Counted from the stretch's first letter, positions 36,918 through 47,692 are shown. The stretch is 49,086 nt of DNA from Anaerovibrio slackiae (GCF_009695585.1 NZ_VUNR01000021.1:1-49086); one strand, 5' to 3'. Program-made: numbers and translations. Notes: generated by a model from the sequence alone, not told the origin.

Positions 36918-36966
36918 TTATCGGGGAAGCATGGCGTATGCTTTTGCTTTGAATGGAGTTTTCTTT

Positions 36967-37314
36967 ATGTACAAATTACCGAAGGTGCGCATTTTGCGCC
37001 GCAGAAATGATTTTCAGCGAATCCATCGCTTGGGAAAATCTTATGCTAACAGGTATTTGGTGGTGTATGTCTTTACAGCAAGCGGGCTGGAAGGCAAGGT
37101 AGGGTTTGCTGCCGGCAAGAAGCTTGGCAATGCAGTCACCAGGAACCGAGTCAAACGGCTTCTGCGTGAGTGCTACAGGCTGAATCAGCACAGGCTTGAC
37201 GGGAGCTATACGCTCCTGCTGGTGGGCAGGAAGGCAGCGACTACCGAAAAATACGATGTTATTGAGAAGGCTTTTCTCAGTTTAGGCAGAAAAGCGAAGA
37301 TTTTGAAGGGATGA
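36967..37314 (+). CDS. rnpA: Ribonuclease P protein component
   Basis: 115-residue protein cofactor of RNase P, which matures tRNA 5' ends. Conserved RNR-type region: [26 protein letters not shown] (the RNRxKR motif). The start at 36967 has GGAG 8 nt upstream. The in-frame codons before it are not conserved. The stop overlaps the yidD start. Confidence 0.95.
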   Translation: MYKLPKVRILRRRNDFQRIHRLGKSYANRYLVVYVFTASGLEGKVGFAAGKKLGNAVTRNRVKRLLRECYRLNQHRLDGSYTLLLVGRKAATTEKYDVIEKAFLSLGRKAKILKG

Positions 37315-37529
37315 TACGGGTGAAAAGAGTGTTTCTTTTCCTGATAGATGTGTACAGAAGGTATATTTCACCCCTGAAATCCCCCTGCTGTCGTTATATT
37401 CCCACCTGTTCGGAGTATGCGATGATAGCTATTGAAAGATACGGTGCTATGAGGGGCGGCTGGCTCGCCCTGAAGCGCATCCTGCGCTGCCATCCCTTTC
37501 ACGAGGGGGGCTATGATCCGGTTCCGTAG
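37311..37529 (+). CDS. yidD: Membrane protein insertion efficiency factor YidD
   Basis: 72-residue protein with the family core [31 protein letters not shown] and [19 protein letters not shown]. It assists YidC at the inner membrane. Overlaps rnpA by 4 bp. Confidence 0.94.
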   Translation: MIRVKRVFLFLIDVYRRYISPLKSPCCRYIPTCSEYAMIAIERYGAMRGGWLALKRILRCHPFHEGGYDPVP

Positions 37530-37547
37530 TATAAAGGACGTGTTGAT

Positions 37548-38252
37548 TTGGAATTTATGATGAACCTTTTTGATCCGCTGGTGCAGGTATTCCGCCTGGT
37601 ATTTGAAGGCTTTTACAACCTCACTGCGGCTGTTGGCTTTGCCAATTACGGTATTGCCATCATTTTGATGACTATTTTGGTGAAGGCCCTCATGTATCCC
37701 CTGACTGCCAAGCAGGTGCGCTCCATGAAGGCAATGCAGGAGCTGCAGCCTGCCCTGAAGAAGCTGCAGAAGGACTACAAGAACAATCCGCAGCTCTTGC
37801 AGCAGAAGATGGCAGAGCTCTACAAGGAGGCAGGGGTTAATCCTCTGGCCGGCTGCCTGCCTCTTTTGATTCAGATGCCTATCCTGATGGGTGTTTACTA
37901 CTGCCTGTACGGATACAGCTATTCAGGTGATCCTACCTTCCTGTGGCTCACCAGCCTGTCGGATACAGATCCTCTGTATGTGCTGCCTATCCTGTCTGCC
38001 CTGACTACCTATATCCAGCAGAAGCAGACTATGGCCAACAATGGGCAGGATAACCAGCAGATGAAGATCATGAGCTATATGATGCCTCTGTTCATCGGCT
38101 GGATTTCTTTGAATTTCCCATCCGGACTGGTTGTTTACTGGGTAACCATGAACCTCTGCCAGATTGCGCAGCAGTGGTACATGTTCCGCGGTGAAAAAAA
38201 GCTGGCTGTAGAGGTAGAGGATGCTTCTGCCAGCGATAAGAAGAAGAGGTAA
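37548..38252 (+). CDS. yidC: Membrane protein insertase YidC
   Basis: 234-residue insertase with the conserved five-helix core and no large periplasmic domain, so it is the short Gram-positive-type form. Residues about 20-45 form the first helix. The cytoplasmic hairpin KQVRSMKAMQELQPALKKLQKDYKNNP and the helix end NPLAGCLPLLIQMPILMGVYYCL are typical. It probably starts at TTG 37548, with ATG 37557 as alternative, AAAGGA lying upstream. The C-terminal tail is Lys-rich. There is no lipobox. Confidence 0.93.
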   Translation: MEFMMNLFDPLVQVFRLVFEGFYNLTAAVGFANYGIAIILMTILVKALMYPLTAKQVRSMKAMQELQPALKKLQKDYKNNPQLLQQKMAELYKEAGVNPLAGCLPLLIQMPILMGVYYCLYGYSYSGDPTFLWLTSLSDTDPLYVLPILSALTTYIQQKQTMANNGQDNQQMKIMSYMMPLFIGWISLNFPSGLVVYWVTMNLCQIAQQWYMFRGEKKLAVEVEDASASDKKKR

Positions 38253-38257
38253 GATTG

Positions 38258-39022
38258 ATGGCTGTTGAAATTGAAAAGACAGGAAAGACGATAGATGAGG
38301 CGAAGCAGGCGGCTCTTTTGGATCTGCAGGTTTCTGCTGATATGGTTGAGTTTGAGGTGCTGGCGGAGCCTAGCAAGGGCTTTCTGGGACTGATTGGCGG
38401 CAGGCCTGCCAGGATTCTGGCACGGGTGAGGGAGCTGACCCCTGCTGACAAGGCAAAGAAGTTCCTGAGCGATATTTTTGCTGCCATGAACCTTGATGTT
38501 ACTATTGAGGTCAGCGAGGCAGAGGATGGCGTTGTCCTGAACCTGATCGGTGACAATCTGGGCATCCTGATTGGCAAGCACGGCCAGACGCTGGATTCCT
38601 TGCAGTATCTGTCCAACCTGACTGCCAACAAGGGGCTTTTGGAGGAAAAGGTGCGCATTATTCTCGATATTGAGAATTACAGGAGCCGCCGGGAAGAAAC
38701 CCTGCGCCGCCTGGCACTGCGTTTGGCTGACAAGGTACGCCGCACAGGTGAGCGCATCGTGCTGGAGCCTATGAACCGCCATGAGAGAAAGATTATTCAC
38801 ATGGCATTGCAGGACAATTACCGCATTTCCACCTACAGCTCCGGTGATGAGCCGTACCGCAAGGTGGTTATTGAGCAGAAGCGGGGCAGGCGTGAGCGCC
38901 GTGATTATCGCGGCGAGTACCGTGGCAGCCGTGAGAGCCGCTACGGCAGGGAGCCGATTTCCACCAATACGGACAGCGGCAGCGAGTTTTCCTATGAGAG
39001 CATTGAACGCGGTGAAGAATAA
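38258..39022 (+). CDS. jag: RNA-binding protein Jag/KhpB (EloR)
   Basis: 254-residue protein with the Jag-N domain (VEIEKTGKTIDEAKQAALLDLQV, residues 2-50), a KH-II domain with the loop IGKHGQTLDSLQYLSN, and an R3H domain with MNRHERKIIHMALQ. The tail is Arg/Gly-Ser rich. Partners with KhpA to control cell elongation and mRNA in Firmicutes. The ATG at 38258 is preferred over TTG 38255. Confidence 0.94.
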   Translation: MAVEIEKTGKTIDEAKQAALLDLQVSADMVEFEVLAEPSKGFLGLIGGRPARILARVRELTPADKAKKFLSDIFAAMNLDVTIEVSEAEDGVVLNLIGDNLGILIGKHGQTLDSLQYLSNLTANKGLLEEKVRIILDIENYRSRREETLRRLALRLADKVRRTGERIVLEPMNRHERKIIHMALQDNYRISTYSSGDEPYRKVVIEQKRGRRERRDYRGEYRGSRESRYGREPISTNTDSGSEFSYESIERGEE

Positions 39023-39073
39023 GCAAATAGATAGCTGATGGCTGTGAAAGGGCTGTTTGCAATTGGGTTATGA

Positions 39074-39082
39074 TGGTATAAT
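39074..39082 (+). promoter_or_regulatory. Extended -10 promoter of mnmE
   Basis: TGGTATAAT with TATAAT at 39077-39082, 47 nt before the mnmE start. The only -35 candidate (TTGCAA 39057-39062) is 14 bp away, so it would rely on the extended -10. Confidence 0.55.
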
Positions 39083-39128
39083 CTAATTGAAGCGGCTCTT
39101 TTTTTGTAGATTTTATGAGGATGAGATT

Positions 39129-40535
39129 ATGCAGCAGGATTATACGATTAGTGCGATTGCCACTGCTATAGGCGAGGGCGGCATAGGCATTGTCCGGCTT
39201 AGCGGTGAAAAATCAGTAGAAATAGCGGAAAAGTGCTTCCGCCCTGCCGGGGGGCACAGGCTGTCGGAGTGTACTCCCAGAGTGGCGGTATTTGGCAGGA
39301 TATATGATGAGGAAGGCAGGTTTCTGGATGAGGCAATCTGCATTGTGATGCGGGCGCCTCATTCCTATACCTGCGAGGATGTGGTGGAGCTGCAATGCCA
39401 TGGAGGTCCCCTTGTGCTCAGGCAGGTGCTGGGGCTGACCTACAGGCTGGGAGCCCAGCCGGCAGAGCCGGGAGAGTTTACCAAGAGGGCCTTTCTGAAC
39501 GGCAGGCTTGATCTCAGCCAGGCACAGTCGGTGATGGATGTGATTCAGGCGCGCACGGCGGCTTCATTGGAGATGGCGGCAGGCAATTTGCAGGGAAGGC
39601 TGTCGGAGGAAATCGGCAATCTGCGGCAGGAGATTCTGGAGATTATTGCTCACCTTGAAGCATCTATTGATTTTCCCGAGGATGATATCGAGGAGGTAGC
39701 TCTTGGGGAAGCGGAGCTGAAGGTGGAGAAGATATATGGGCAGGTGCAGGACCTGCTGGGTTCTGCCGACAGGGGCAGGATTCTCAGGGACGGGCTGCGC
39801 ACGGCGATTATCGGGCGTCCTAATGCCGGCAAGTCCAGCCTGATGAATCTGATGCTGGGGCAGGAGCGTTCCATAGTAACTGATGTTCCGGGGACTACCC
39901 GTGACAGCATTGAGGAGTATGTGAATATAGGCGGTATTCCCCTGAAGCTGGCTGATACGGCAGGCATCAGGGAGGCGGAAAACCTGGTGGAGCAGATTGG
40001 CGTGGAGAGGGCATACAGCTATGCCAGGGAGGCAGAGCTGGTGCTGGCGGTGTTTGATGGCTCCCAGGGGCTTACAGCGCAGGATGAGGCCATTTGGCAG
40101 CTTTTAGGCCAGTGCCGGGGCAGGATTATCGTTATTTTGAATAAATCTGACCTGGATGGCAAGCTGGGACAGGAAGATATAGAGAAAATTGCAACTGAAA
40201 AAGAGGTTGAAGAAATCTATGATATTATAACCATGTCCGCCAAGGCAGGCTCCGGCCTGAACGAGCTGGAGGAAGCCATACAGAGGCTGGTTTTCGGCGG
40301 CAAGATCGGCTGGCAGGAGTCGGCTATGGTCAGCAATGCCCGGCAGCAGGAGATTCTTCGCAAGGCTCTGGAGCTTCTTGAGCAGACCAGGGTGACGCTG
40401 CTGAACGGCATGAGCGAGGATTTTGTGGTGATAGATTTGCGCTCGGCCTGGGAGAAGCTGGGGGAGATTACGGGGGAGACTATCGGCGAGGATATTATTG
40501 ACGAGATTTTCAGCCGGTTCTGCCTTGGCAAATGA
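39129..40535 (+). CDS. mnmE: tRNA modification GTPase MnmE
   Basis: 468-residue GTPase that, with MnmG, adds the carboxymethylaminomethyl group to wobble U34. An N-terminal folate-binding domain is followed by a helical domain holding the G domain (GRPNAGKSS, DVPGTTRD, DTAGIRE, NKSD) and the invariant C-terminus FCLGK. The start at 39129 has GAGGATGAG upstream. Followed by mnmG after about 38 bp. Confidence 0.97.
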   Translation: MQQDYTISAIATAIGEGGIGIVRLSGEKSVEIAEKCFRPAGGHRLSECTPRVAVFGRIYDEEGRFLDEAICIVMRAPHSYTCEDVVELQCHGGPLVLRQVLGLTYRLGAQPAEPGEFTKRAFLNGRLDLSQAQSVMDVIQARTAASLEMAAGNLQGRLSEEIGNLRQEILEIIAHLEASIDFPEDDIEEVALGEAELKVEKIYGQVQDLLGSADRGRILRDGLRTAIIGRPNAGKSSLMNLMLGQERSIVTDVPGTTRDSIEEYVNIGGIPLKLADTAGIREAENLVEQIGVERAYSYAREAELVLAVFDGSQGLTAQDEAIWQLLGQCRGRIIVILNKSDLDGKLGQEDIEKIATEKEVEEIYDIITMSAKAGSGLNELEEAIQRLVFGGKIGWQESAMVSNARQQEILRKALELLEQTRVTLLNGMSEDFVVIDLRSAWEKLGEITGETIGEDIIDEIFSRFCLGK

Positions 40536-40573
40536 GGCGGCTAGAGCTTTTGAAAAATTTTTGAGGTGAGTTC

Positions 40574-42472
40574 ATGAACAAGGATGATATATTTATTGCC
40601 GGTGAGTATGATGTGATTGTCATCGGTGCCGGCCACGCCGGGGTGGAGGCGGCATTGGCAGCGGCAAGGCTGGGCTGTGAGACGCTTCTTGCCACCCTCA
40701 GTATGGATAATATTGCCATGATGCCCTGCAATCCTTCTGTAGGAGGTCCTGGCAAGGGACATCTGGTCAGGGAGCTGGATGCCCTGGGGGGGCAGATGGG
40801 CATCAATGCCGATGAAACCTGCATCCAGTTCAGGATGCTGAACACGGGGAAGGGGCCTGCTGTCCATGCTCTCAGGGCACAGGCGGACAAGAAGCACTAC
40901 CAGTTCCGCATGAAGGAGGTCTGCGAAAATCAGGAGCGTCTGGATGTGAAGCAGCTTCTGATTGATGAGCTGATTGTGGAGGATGGCAAGGTCAGGGGCG
41001 TCCGCACGGAAAATGATGAGTATTACCTCTGCCGGGCGGCAATTTTGGCTACCGGCACTTATTTAAAGGGTTCTATTATAATTGGCGAGCATACCCATAC
41101 CGGCGGCCCTAATGGCCAGCGGTCAGCGGAAAAGTTGTCTCAGTCCCTGCTGGCTGCCGGCATTGAGCTGATGCGCTTCAAGACCGGCACTCCTGCCAGA
41201 GTAGACAGCCGTTCACTGGATTATAGCAAAATGGAAATCCAGCCGGGGGATGAGGAGGCACGGAATTTTTCCTTTATGAGCGATGTGGCAACCCGTGAAC
41301 AGGTGCCATGCTATCTGACCTATACCAATGCAGCTACCCACAAGGTCATTATGGACAATATCCACCGTGCCCCTATGGCAAACGGACTGATAAAGGGGGT
41401 AGGACCGCGCTATTGCCCGTCCATCGAGACAAAGCTGGTACGTTTCCCTGATAAGGAGAGGCATCAGCTGTTCCTGGAGCCGGAGGGCAACCATACTAAC
41501 GAGGTCTATGTGCAGGGCATGTCCACCAGCCTGCCCATGGATGTGCAGCTGGCTTTCCTGCATACTATTCCAGGGCTGGAAAAGGCAAAGATGATGCGGC
41601 CTGGTTATGCTATTGAGTATGACTGCATCAATCCATTGCAGCTAAAGCCTACCTTGGAATTCAAGAAAATCAGCGGCATGTTTTCTGCCGGGCAGTCCAA
41701 CGGTACCTCCGGCTATGAGGAGGCTGCTGCCCAGGGGCTGATGGCAGGCATCAACGCCGCCATGAAGCTGCAAGGGAAGGAACCGCTGGTACTGAAGCGT
41801 TCCGAGGCGTATATCGGTGTGCTGATTGATGACCTGGTGACCAAGGGCACCAATGAGCCATACAGGATCATGACCTCCCGGGCGGAGTACCGGCTGCTCC
41901 TCAGGCAGGATAATGCTGACTTGCGCCTGACGCCTATCGGCAGGAAAATCGGCCTGGTGGATGATGCCAGATGGCAGCGGTTTACGAAAAAGCGGGATGC
42001 CATAGAGGCAGCCTTGAAGCTGCTGCAGGAGACCATTGTCAATCCAAATCAGGAGACCTTGCAGCTGCTGGCAGGGGCCGGCATCGGGGAAATAAAGAAC
42101 AGCCAGAGGCTGTATGACCTGCTGCGCCGCCCGGAGGTTTCTTATGATTTGCTGCAGCCATTATTTTCCTTGCCGGTGCTGCCTGACGAGGTAAAGCAGC
42201 AGGTGGAAACAGCTATTACTTATGACGGCTATATTCAGAAGCAGCTGGAGCAGGTGGCACGGATGGAAAAGCTGGAAAACAAGAAGATTCCGGCAGAGCT
42301 TGACTATGAGGATGTGCCGAACCTCCGGGATGAGGCCCGGGAAAAGCTGCAGCTGGTAAAGCCAATGTCCTTGGGACAGGCAGGCAGAATATCCGGCGTT
42401 TCCCCGGCAGATGTGTCGGTGCTGATGATTTACCTTGAGCAGAGGCAGAGATTGGAGGCTGGCAGGGCATGA
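40574..42472 (+). CDS. mnmG: tRNA uridine-5-carboxymethylaminomethyl modification enzyme MnmG
   Basis: 632-residue FAD enzyme, partner of MnmE. FAD loop [19 protein letters not shown] at residues about 15-33, then [19 protein letters not shown] and the [12 protein letters not shown] region, plus a C-terminal helical domain ending near [16 protein letters not shown]. Its stop overlaps the rsmG start (ATGA). Confidence 0.97.
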   Translation: MNKDDIFIAGEYDVIVIGAGHAGVEAALAAARLGCETLLATLSMDNIAMMPCNPSVGGPGKGHLVRELDALGGQMGINADETCIQFRMLNTGKGPAVHALRAQADKKHYQFRMKEVCENQERLDVKQLLIDELIVEDGKVRGVRTENDEYYLCRAAILATGTYLKGSIIIGEHTHTGGPNGQRSAEKLSQSLLAAGIELMRFKTGTPARVDSRSLDYSKMEIQPGDEEARNFSFMSDVATREQVPCYLTYTNAATHKVIMDNIHRAPMANGLIKGVGPRYCPSIETKLVRFPDKERHQLFLEPEGNHTNEVYVQGMSTSLPMDVQLAFLHTIPGLEKAKMMRPGYAIEYDCINPLQLKPTLEFKKISGMFSAGQSNGTSGYEEAAAQGLMAGINAAMKLQGKEPLVLKRSEAYIGVLIDDLVTKGTNEPYRIMTSRAEYRLLLRQDNADLRLTPIGRKIGLVDDARWQRFTKKRDAIEAALKLLQETIVNPNQETLQLLAGAGIGEIKNSQRLYDLLRRPEVSYDLLQPLFSLPVLPDEVKQQVETAITYDGYIQKQLEQVARMEKLENKKIPAELDYEDVPNLRDEAREKLQLVKPMSLGQAGRISGVSPADVSVLMIYLEQRQRLEAGRA

Positions 42473-43185
42473 ATTTCCAGGAATATTTAAAGGATGCGGC
42501 AGAGCAGTTCGGCGTGGTGCTGACAGAAAAGATGATAGGGCAGTTTGATTTGTATTTTCAGCTTTTGGTGGAATGGAATGAAAAAATCAACCTGACGGCG
42601 ATTACCGAGCCAAGGGAGGTTGCCATCAAGCACATGATTGACTCCCTCAGCTGCTGGGATGACAGGTATTTTCCGCCGGGGGCGGCAGTGATTGATGTGG
42701 GAACGGGGGCAGGCTTTCCCGGCATTCCCCTGAAGATTTTCCGGCCTGATATCAAGCTTACCCTGCTGGACTCCTTGAACAAGCGCATCAAGTTTTTGCA
42801 GGAGGTGGCGGATAAGCTGGAGCTTGACCAGGTGCAGTGCGTCCATCTCAGGGCAGAGGAAGGAGCCAGGCAGCCGCTTCTCAGGGAAAAATTTGATGTG
42901 GCTGTCTCCCGTGCGGTGGCAAGGCTGTCGGTGCTGGCGGAGTACTGCATGCCTTTTGTGAAGGTGGATGGGTATTTTGTGGCTCTCAAGGGCATGAAAT
43001 ATCAGGAGGAAGTAGCAGAGGGGGCCAATGCCGTCAAGGTGCTGGGGGGCAGCAGTATCAGGTCTGTGCCGGTAAGGCTTCCGTATATTGAGGACAAGCG
43101 GGCAGTGCTTTATATCAGGAAGGTCAGGGCAACGCCAAAGGCTTATCCGAGGAAGGCCGGGACGCCGGACAAGAATCCGCTGTAA
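42469..43185 (+). CDS. rsmG: 16S rRNA (guanine-N7) methyltransferase RsmG
   Basis: 238-residue S-adenosylmethionine-dependent enzyme that methylates G527 of 16S rRNA. Motif I is [13 protein letters not shown], and [10 protein letters not shown] and [14 protein letters not shown] are family patterns. Overlaps mnmG by 4 bp. Loss of this gene is known to give low-level streptomycin resistance in other bacteria. This copy is intact. Confidence 0.96.
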   Translation: MNFQEYLKDAAEQFGVVLTEKMIGQFDLYFQLLVEWNEKINLTAITEPREVAIKHMIDSLSCWDDRYFPPGAAVIDVGTGAGFPGIPLKIFRPDIKLTLLDSLNKRIKFLQEVADKLELDQVQCVHLRAEEGARQPLLREKFDVAVSRAVARLSVLAEYCMPFVKVDGYFVALKGMKYQEEVAEGANAVKVLGGSSIRSVPVRLPYIEDKRAVLYIRKVRATPKAYPRKAGTPDKNPL

Positions 43186-43346
43186 GGCATGTTAGCAGAT
43201 GTTGCTGGATGTTGTTATCTGATGTTTTGAGATTAATTTCTTATGGCGGGATTTTGCGTTTTGATGTAGAATTTGGTTGTAGGAATATGATTTTTTGGTA
43301 GTTTGCGGTCTGATGCTTTTGGTTTCAGGCGGCAGGGGGGAACGGC

Positions 43347-43949
43347 ATGAATATGAAAAAGATAGTTACCTTGGTTATGGCATTGGTGCTGCTGCTGGGC
43401 TGCGGGGCAGAGGCGGCAGTCAGCAGCACTGGCAGTGCAAATACGGTTGGCAGTACGGATGCCAGCGGGGAAAAGGAAAAACAGGATGAACGCTATGTAA
43501 AGCTTTTTACGGATAGCTATTTTAATTATTACATGGACAAGAAAAGTGCCAAGTGGATTGCCTGCCCTGATAAAAATGATGAGTATATTATTGATGTGTG
43601 GGTGAAGCTGGAGCGCATTGAGGAGGCTAATGCCAAATCTCTGGCAGAGCGCATGAATGATAGCCAGTACACATATCAGGAAAAGTATTATCTGGAGCAT
43701 TACTATATCAGGCCATCCACGCAGCAGATACAGTTCCTCTGCGAGCTGGAGGTCAGCGGCAGGCCGGATAATGATATCAGCCAGCGGAAGTACAATGTTA
43801 AGAACTGGGAATACCTGGTGCCTGAAAGCGTAGAGGACAATATCTATCAGGCTGTGGTAAAGAAGATGGGCAAGAAGCCGGGCTCCAAGGGAAATATCCT
43901 GGAAAGTGCAGGGGACTTTATTGAGGATGTATTCAGGATTGCCATCTGA
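43347..43949 (+). CDS. Predicted secreted or lipid-anchored protein of unknown function
   Basis: 200 residues. The N-terminus MKKIVTLVMALVLLLGCGAEAA is a signal peptide. LLGC could serve as a lipobox with Cys about 18, and AEA-A could be a type I site instead. A Ser/Thr/Gly linker follows (residues 28-45), then a compact domain with repeated Tyr and acidic residues and no recognised motif. The domain contains KWIACPDKNDEYIIDVWVKLE and lies near the length of small Negativicutes envelope proteins. The upstream gap (43186-43346) shows no other feature. Confidence 0.7.
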   Translation: MNMKKIVTLVMALVLLLGCGAEAAVSSTGSANTVGSTDASGEKEKQDERYVKLFTDSYFNYYMDKKSAKWIACPDKNDEYIIDVWVKLERIEEANAKSLAERMNDSQYTYQEKYYLEHYYIRPSTQQIQFLCELEVSGRPDNDISQRKYNVKNWEYLVPESVEDNIYQAVVKKMGKKPGSKGNILESAGDFIEDVFRIAI

Positions 43950-44035
43950 TGCCTGCATTGCATTGTGCGGTACTTTTGGCGTATGAAATATGTGATACGG
44001 TACAATTAATCTTCTTATTATTTTTTTAGTGGACT

Positions 44036-44217
44036 CTGTTCAGACTAAAAGAGGATGGGTTACGGCAGTACCCTCAGAAACACGCTCTCGCTCCTCGTTG
44101 TGCCTAGCGGTGCTAAGCTCTCGCTGCGCCTGACGGCTTGCGAATTGCTAAGCACCGAGGCGCAACAAAGGTTTCTGATGGCACATGCCGCAACCCATCC
44201 TTTTCTTGTCTGAACAG
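44036..44217. repeat. 182-bp foldback repeat, copy 2 (MITE-like)
   Basis: It starts CTGTTCAGAC and ends GTCTGAACAG like copy 1 at 9876. The sub-terminal arms read GGATGGGTT and GCGGCA/ACGGCA where copy 1 has GGGACAGGT and GCGGCA. In each copy both arms carry the same variant, so pairing is kept although sequence differs. An inner hairpin (TAGCGGTGCTAAGC with GCTAAGCACCGAGG) lies at about 44105-44160. It is 60 bp downstream of hsdR. Confidence 0.8.
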
Positions 44218-44276
44218 ATACAGCAGAATGATAGCCTTATATTTTTTGCACGTTACGTAGAAATAGTACTAATGTC

Positions 44277-47200
44277 TTAATATTTTGCCTGTCCTTCTGC
44301 TACCATGTCTTGAACATCTTCATGTATGTTGTTGTCATAAACAGATGGCGTAAACCTCGCCGGGCCGCCTATGCCGAAATACTTCTCAAAGAAAGCTTTC
44401 AGCTTGTCAATGATGCCCTGCTTCTTCTTTTCCCGGTTTCCGCTGCCAAAGCGGCTGACAGGGGGCATGAGCTTATCAATATCCGTGCCGACAGTTTTTA
44501 CTTCGCCATCCCGGAAGGAGGTTTCCAGAAACTTCCTTGTTTCCTCCGGCTTCAGCTTTTCCTCTGCAATGATGGCGGACAAATCAGCCTCACGCTGCCG
44601 GGCTACAAAGCCGTGCCATTCTGACATAACGTCATCGTCCATCTCATTCACATTGGCAATAAAATCCTCTACCAGCTGCTTCTTGCTGCGCAGTTCCGGG
44701 CTGGCGTTAATGGCTTTACGGATGGTAATGAGGATTTCTTTATCCTGGCCATTACTGTCATGGTACTTTTTCACCAGCATGAGGATATAATCAATGTTAA
44801 TCTCAATCTGCTTGATAAGCTCAACCTCAAACACAATATCATCTATTATGTCCGTGGCCTTGCCAGCGTCAATGAGCCCTTTCCATTCATCCCGTAAGTC
44901 CTGATACCTGCCCAGATAATCCTGCATATCCCTCTCACTGATAAGTTCCATCCCGGCAAACTCATCAAAGGAACTCAGCAGATTTCGCATCCTGAGCACA
45001 GCACCGAAAAGCTGGATAAAATCCTTCTGGTGCTGTTCGCCTTCAATGCGCGGTTCAGTCAGGGGGAATTTCTGCAAAAGATTGTCCACCAGGCAGGTAT
45101 ACCCATTAACCTGCTTATTATTCTCATCCACATATCCGTTGTAGTAATCCTGAAATTTCCTGAGCAGGACGATACCGCCAGCTTCCTTGTCCCCAAATCG
45201 TGCAATGGCTGTATCAACACGTTTCTGCAAGTTGCGGAAGCAGATAATATTGCCAAAAGTCTTTATGCTGTTCAGGATGCGGTTGGTACGGCTGAAGGCC
45301 TGAATAAGACCGTGCATTTTAAGGTTCTTATCCACCCAGAGGGTATTCAGGGTGGTAGCATCAAATCCTGTCAGGAACATATTGACCACAATCAAGAGAT
45401 CAAGCTCCTTGTTCTTCATTCTCAAGGAAACATCCTTGTAGTAGCTCTGGAACTTATCGCCATCGGTGGAATAATTTGTGCGGAACATGGCATTGTAGTC
45501 AGCTATGGACTGTTCCAGAAAGTCCCTGTCAGTCTGTGAAAGGGCAGAGGTGTCCTCCGGGTTTTCCTCATCAAGAATCCCATCTGCTTCCTCCTGGTTA
45601 GCTCCATAGCTATAAATAACAGCTACACGCAGCTCCTTGGTATGGTCGGCAGCCATCTGCTTCCTGAACTCATTATAATACATCTTTGCCATAGGCACTG
45701 ACGCCACAGCAAAGATGGAGTTAAAACCGCTGACACGCTGTTTCTGCTTTATCTCATCCACCTTGCCATGAGCTGCAGACGCTACTTCCTGAATATTGGT
45801 AAGCTGGTTGAAGATGTAGGTTTTATCCCCTCTGTAGGTTTTCTGGTCAAAATGCTCCAGTATATACTGGGTAATCAGCTTCACACGCTCAGGTGCCTCA
45901 AAAGCTTTTTTGCGGTCAATGTCCCAAACCTGCTCATCATCAATGTCCTCATCCAAGCCCATAGTCCTGATATAATCTACCCGGAAAGGCAGCACGTTTT
46001 TGTCATTGATGGCATCCACAATGGTATAGGTATGCAGCCTGTCACCGAAGGTCTGCTCAGTAGTCACGAAATGAGGATTGGTTACAGCACCAGCATTGAC
46101 AGGAAAGATTGGCGTACCAGTAAAGCCAAAGATATGGTACTTCTTGAAATTCTTGACGATGGCAGCGTGCATATCGCCGAACTGGCTGCGATGGCACTCA
46201 TCAAATATAATGACTACATGCTGATAGAAAACAGGGTGTCCGCTTTCCTTCTTGATGAAGGTGGCAAGCTTCTGGATGGTAGTGATGATGATTTTGGCAT
46301 TGGCATCTCCCAGCTGCTTTTTCAGCACGGCGGTGGAGCTGTTGCTATTGGCAGCTCCCTTCTCAAATCTGTCATACTCCTTCATGGTCTGATAGTCCAG
46401 GTCCTTGCGGTCAACCACGAACAGCACTTTGTCGATGTAGGGCAGGCGGGAAGCCAGCCGGGCGGTCTTGAAAGAGGTAAGGGTTTTGCCGCTTCCCGTG
46501 GTGTGCCAGATATAACCGCCCCCGGCAATAGTGCCATACTTCTTGTAGTTGTGGGCAATCTCGATGCGGTTCAGGATACGCTCCGTAGCCGTAATCTGAT
46601 ATGGCCGCATCACCATCAGCATATTCTCAGCCGTAAATATGCAGTATTTGGTCAGTATATTCAGCAAGGTATGCTTGGCAAAGAAAGTCCTGGTAAAGTC
46701 CATCAGGTCAGTAATCACCCTGTTGCTGGCATCGGACCAGAAAGAGGTGAACTCAAAGCTGTTGCTGGTCTTTCCCTTCCTGCCCCTGCCAGCATTGGAA
46801 GCCTCCTTCACGGCATTGAATCTAGTGCTGTTTGCATAATATTTGGTATTGGTGCCATTGGAAATAACGAAAATCTGCACATACTCAAAAAGTCCTGAAC
46901 CTGCCCAGAAAGAATCACGCTGGTAGCGGTTAATCTGGTTAAAAGCCTCCCTGATAGCCACCCCCCTGCGTTTTAGTTCCACATGGACGATAGGCAGGCC
47001 ATTCACCAGAATTGTCACATCATAACGGTTGTCATGGCGGGCTCCCTCTCCCTGACTGATGGTGTACTGGTTGATAACCTGAAGCCTGTTGTTATGGATG
47101 TTTTTCTTGTCAAGCAAGGTGATATTCTTGGATGAGCCATCGTCACGCCTCAGAACCTGTACAAAATCCTCCTGAATTTTTCTGGATTTGCCCGCAATTC

Positions 47201-47501
47201 CTTCATTGGTGTTGGCAATAGCCGTGGCAAAGAACTTCTTCCATTCATTGTCTGAGAAACTATAGTTATTCAGTTCCTCCAGCTGGTGGCGAAGGTTGGC
47301 TATTAAATCCTTTTCGTTGTGGATTTGCAGGTATGTGTAGCCCTGCTCCGCAAGAAGGATAATAAATTCACGTTCCAGCTCCGCCTCAGACTGGTAGAAA
47401 TCAGGTCTGTTCTTCACAGGCTCATATTCAGTTACTACGGTGTTTTCCGTAGTTTGTGCGACAATATTGAAGTACGGCACGGTATTCAGCACCTTTCTCA
47501 T
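44277..47501 (-). CDS. hsdR: Type I restriction enzyme subunit HsdR
   Basis: 1074-residue motor-nuclease subunit. The nuclease site is Asp161...Glu175-x-Lys177 (RYDVTILVNGLPIVHVELKR). The helicase part has HTTGSGKTLTSFKTAR (Walker A), IIFDECHRSQ (motif II) and FGFTGTPI (motif III), with later motifs around IVVNMFLTGFDA. The C-terminal helical domain contacts HsdM. Length and motifs fit the EcoR124-like class. HsdR needs HsdM and HsdS to recognise DNA, and neither is on either side within the window. A TATAAT box is at 47535-47540 on the minus strand and AAGGAA lies before the ATG. Confidence 0.95.
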   Translation of the reverse strand: MRKVLNTVPYFNIVAQTTENTVVTEYEPVKNRPDFYQSEAELEREFIILLAEQGYTYLQIHNEKDLIANLRHQLEELNNYSFSDNEWKKFFATAIANTNEGIAGKSRKIQEDFVQVLRRDDGSSKNITLLDKKNIHNNRLQVINQYTISQGEGARHDNRYDVTILVNGLPIVHVELKRRGVAIREAFNQINRYQRDSFWAGSGLFEYVQIFVISNGTNTKYYANSTRFNAVKEASNAGRGRKGKTSNSFEFTSFWSDASNRVITDLMDFTRTFFAKHTLLNILTKYCIFTAENMLMVMRPYQITATERILNRIEIAHNYKKYGTIAGGGYIWHTTGSGKTLTSFKTARLASRLPYIDKVLFVVDRKDLDYQTMKEYDRFEKGAANSNSSTAVLKKQLGDANAKIIITTIQKLATFIKKESGHPVFYQHVVIIFDECHRSQFGDMHAAIVKNFKKYHIFGFTGTPIFPVNAGAVTNPHFVTTEQTFGDRLHTYTIVDAINDKNVLPFRVDYIRTMGLDEDIDDEQVWDIDRKKAFEAPERVKLITQYILEHFDQKTYRGDKTYIFNQLTNIQEVASAAHGKVDEIKQKQRVSGFNSIFAVASVPMAKMYYNEFRKQMAADHTKELRVAVIYSYGANQEEADGILDEENPEDTSALSQTDRDFLEQSIADYNAMFRTNYSTDGDKFQSYYKDVSLRMKNKELDLLIVVNMFLTGFDATTLNTLWVDKNLKMHGLIQAFSRTNRILNSIKTFGNIICFRNLQKRVDTAIARFGDKEAGGIVLLRKFQDYYNGYVDENNKQVNGYTCLVDNLLQKFPLTEPRIEGEQHQKDFIQLFGAVLRMRNLLSSFDEFAGMELISERDMQDYLGRYQDLRDEWKGLIDAGKATDIIDDIVFEVELIKQIEINIDYILMLVKKYHDSNGQDKEILITIRKAINASPELRSKKQLVEDFIANVNEMDDDVMSEWHGFVARQREADLSAIIAEEKLKPEETRKFLETSFRDGEVKTVGTDIDKLMPPVSRFGSGNREKKKQGIIDKLKAFFEKYFGIGGPARFTPSVYDNNIHEDVQDMVAEGQAKY

Positions 47502-47692
47502 GGAAGTTCAAATTCCTTGCGTTTTCATACTAACATTATAACAGAAAAATAAGCCCTGCAAAACCGCCAGCTGGTGCAAAAATGATAAGCTATCTGAATT
47601 CAATGACCTTACATTAGAGCAAGTAAGTAAACAGGCTGATTATTTGCATAGTGTATACTAAAGGATGTTCAAAAATTCTGTTTAATAAGGAT

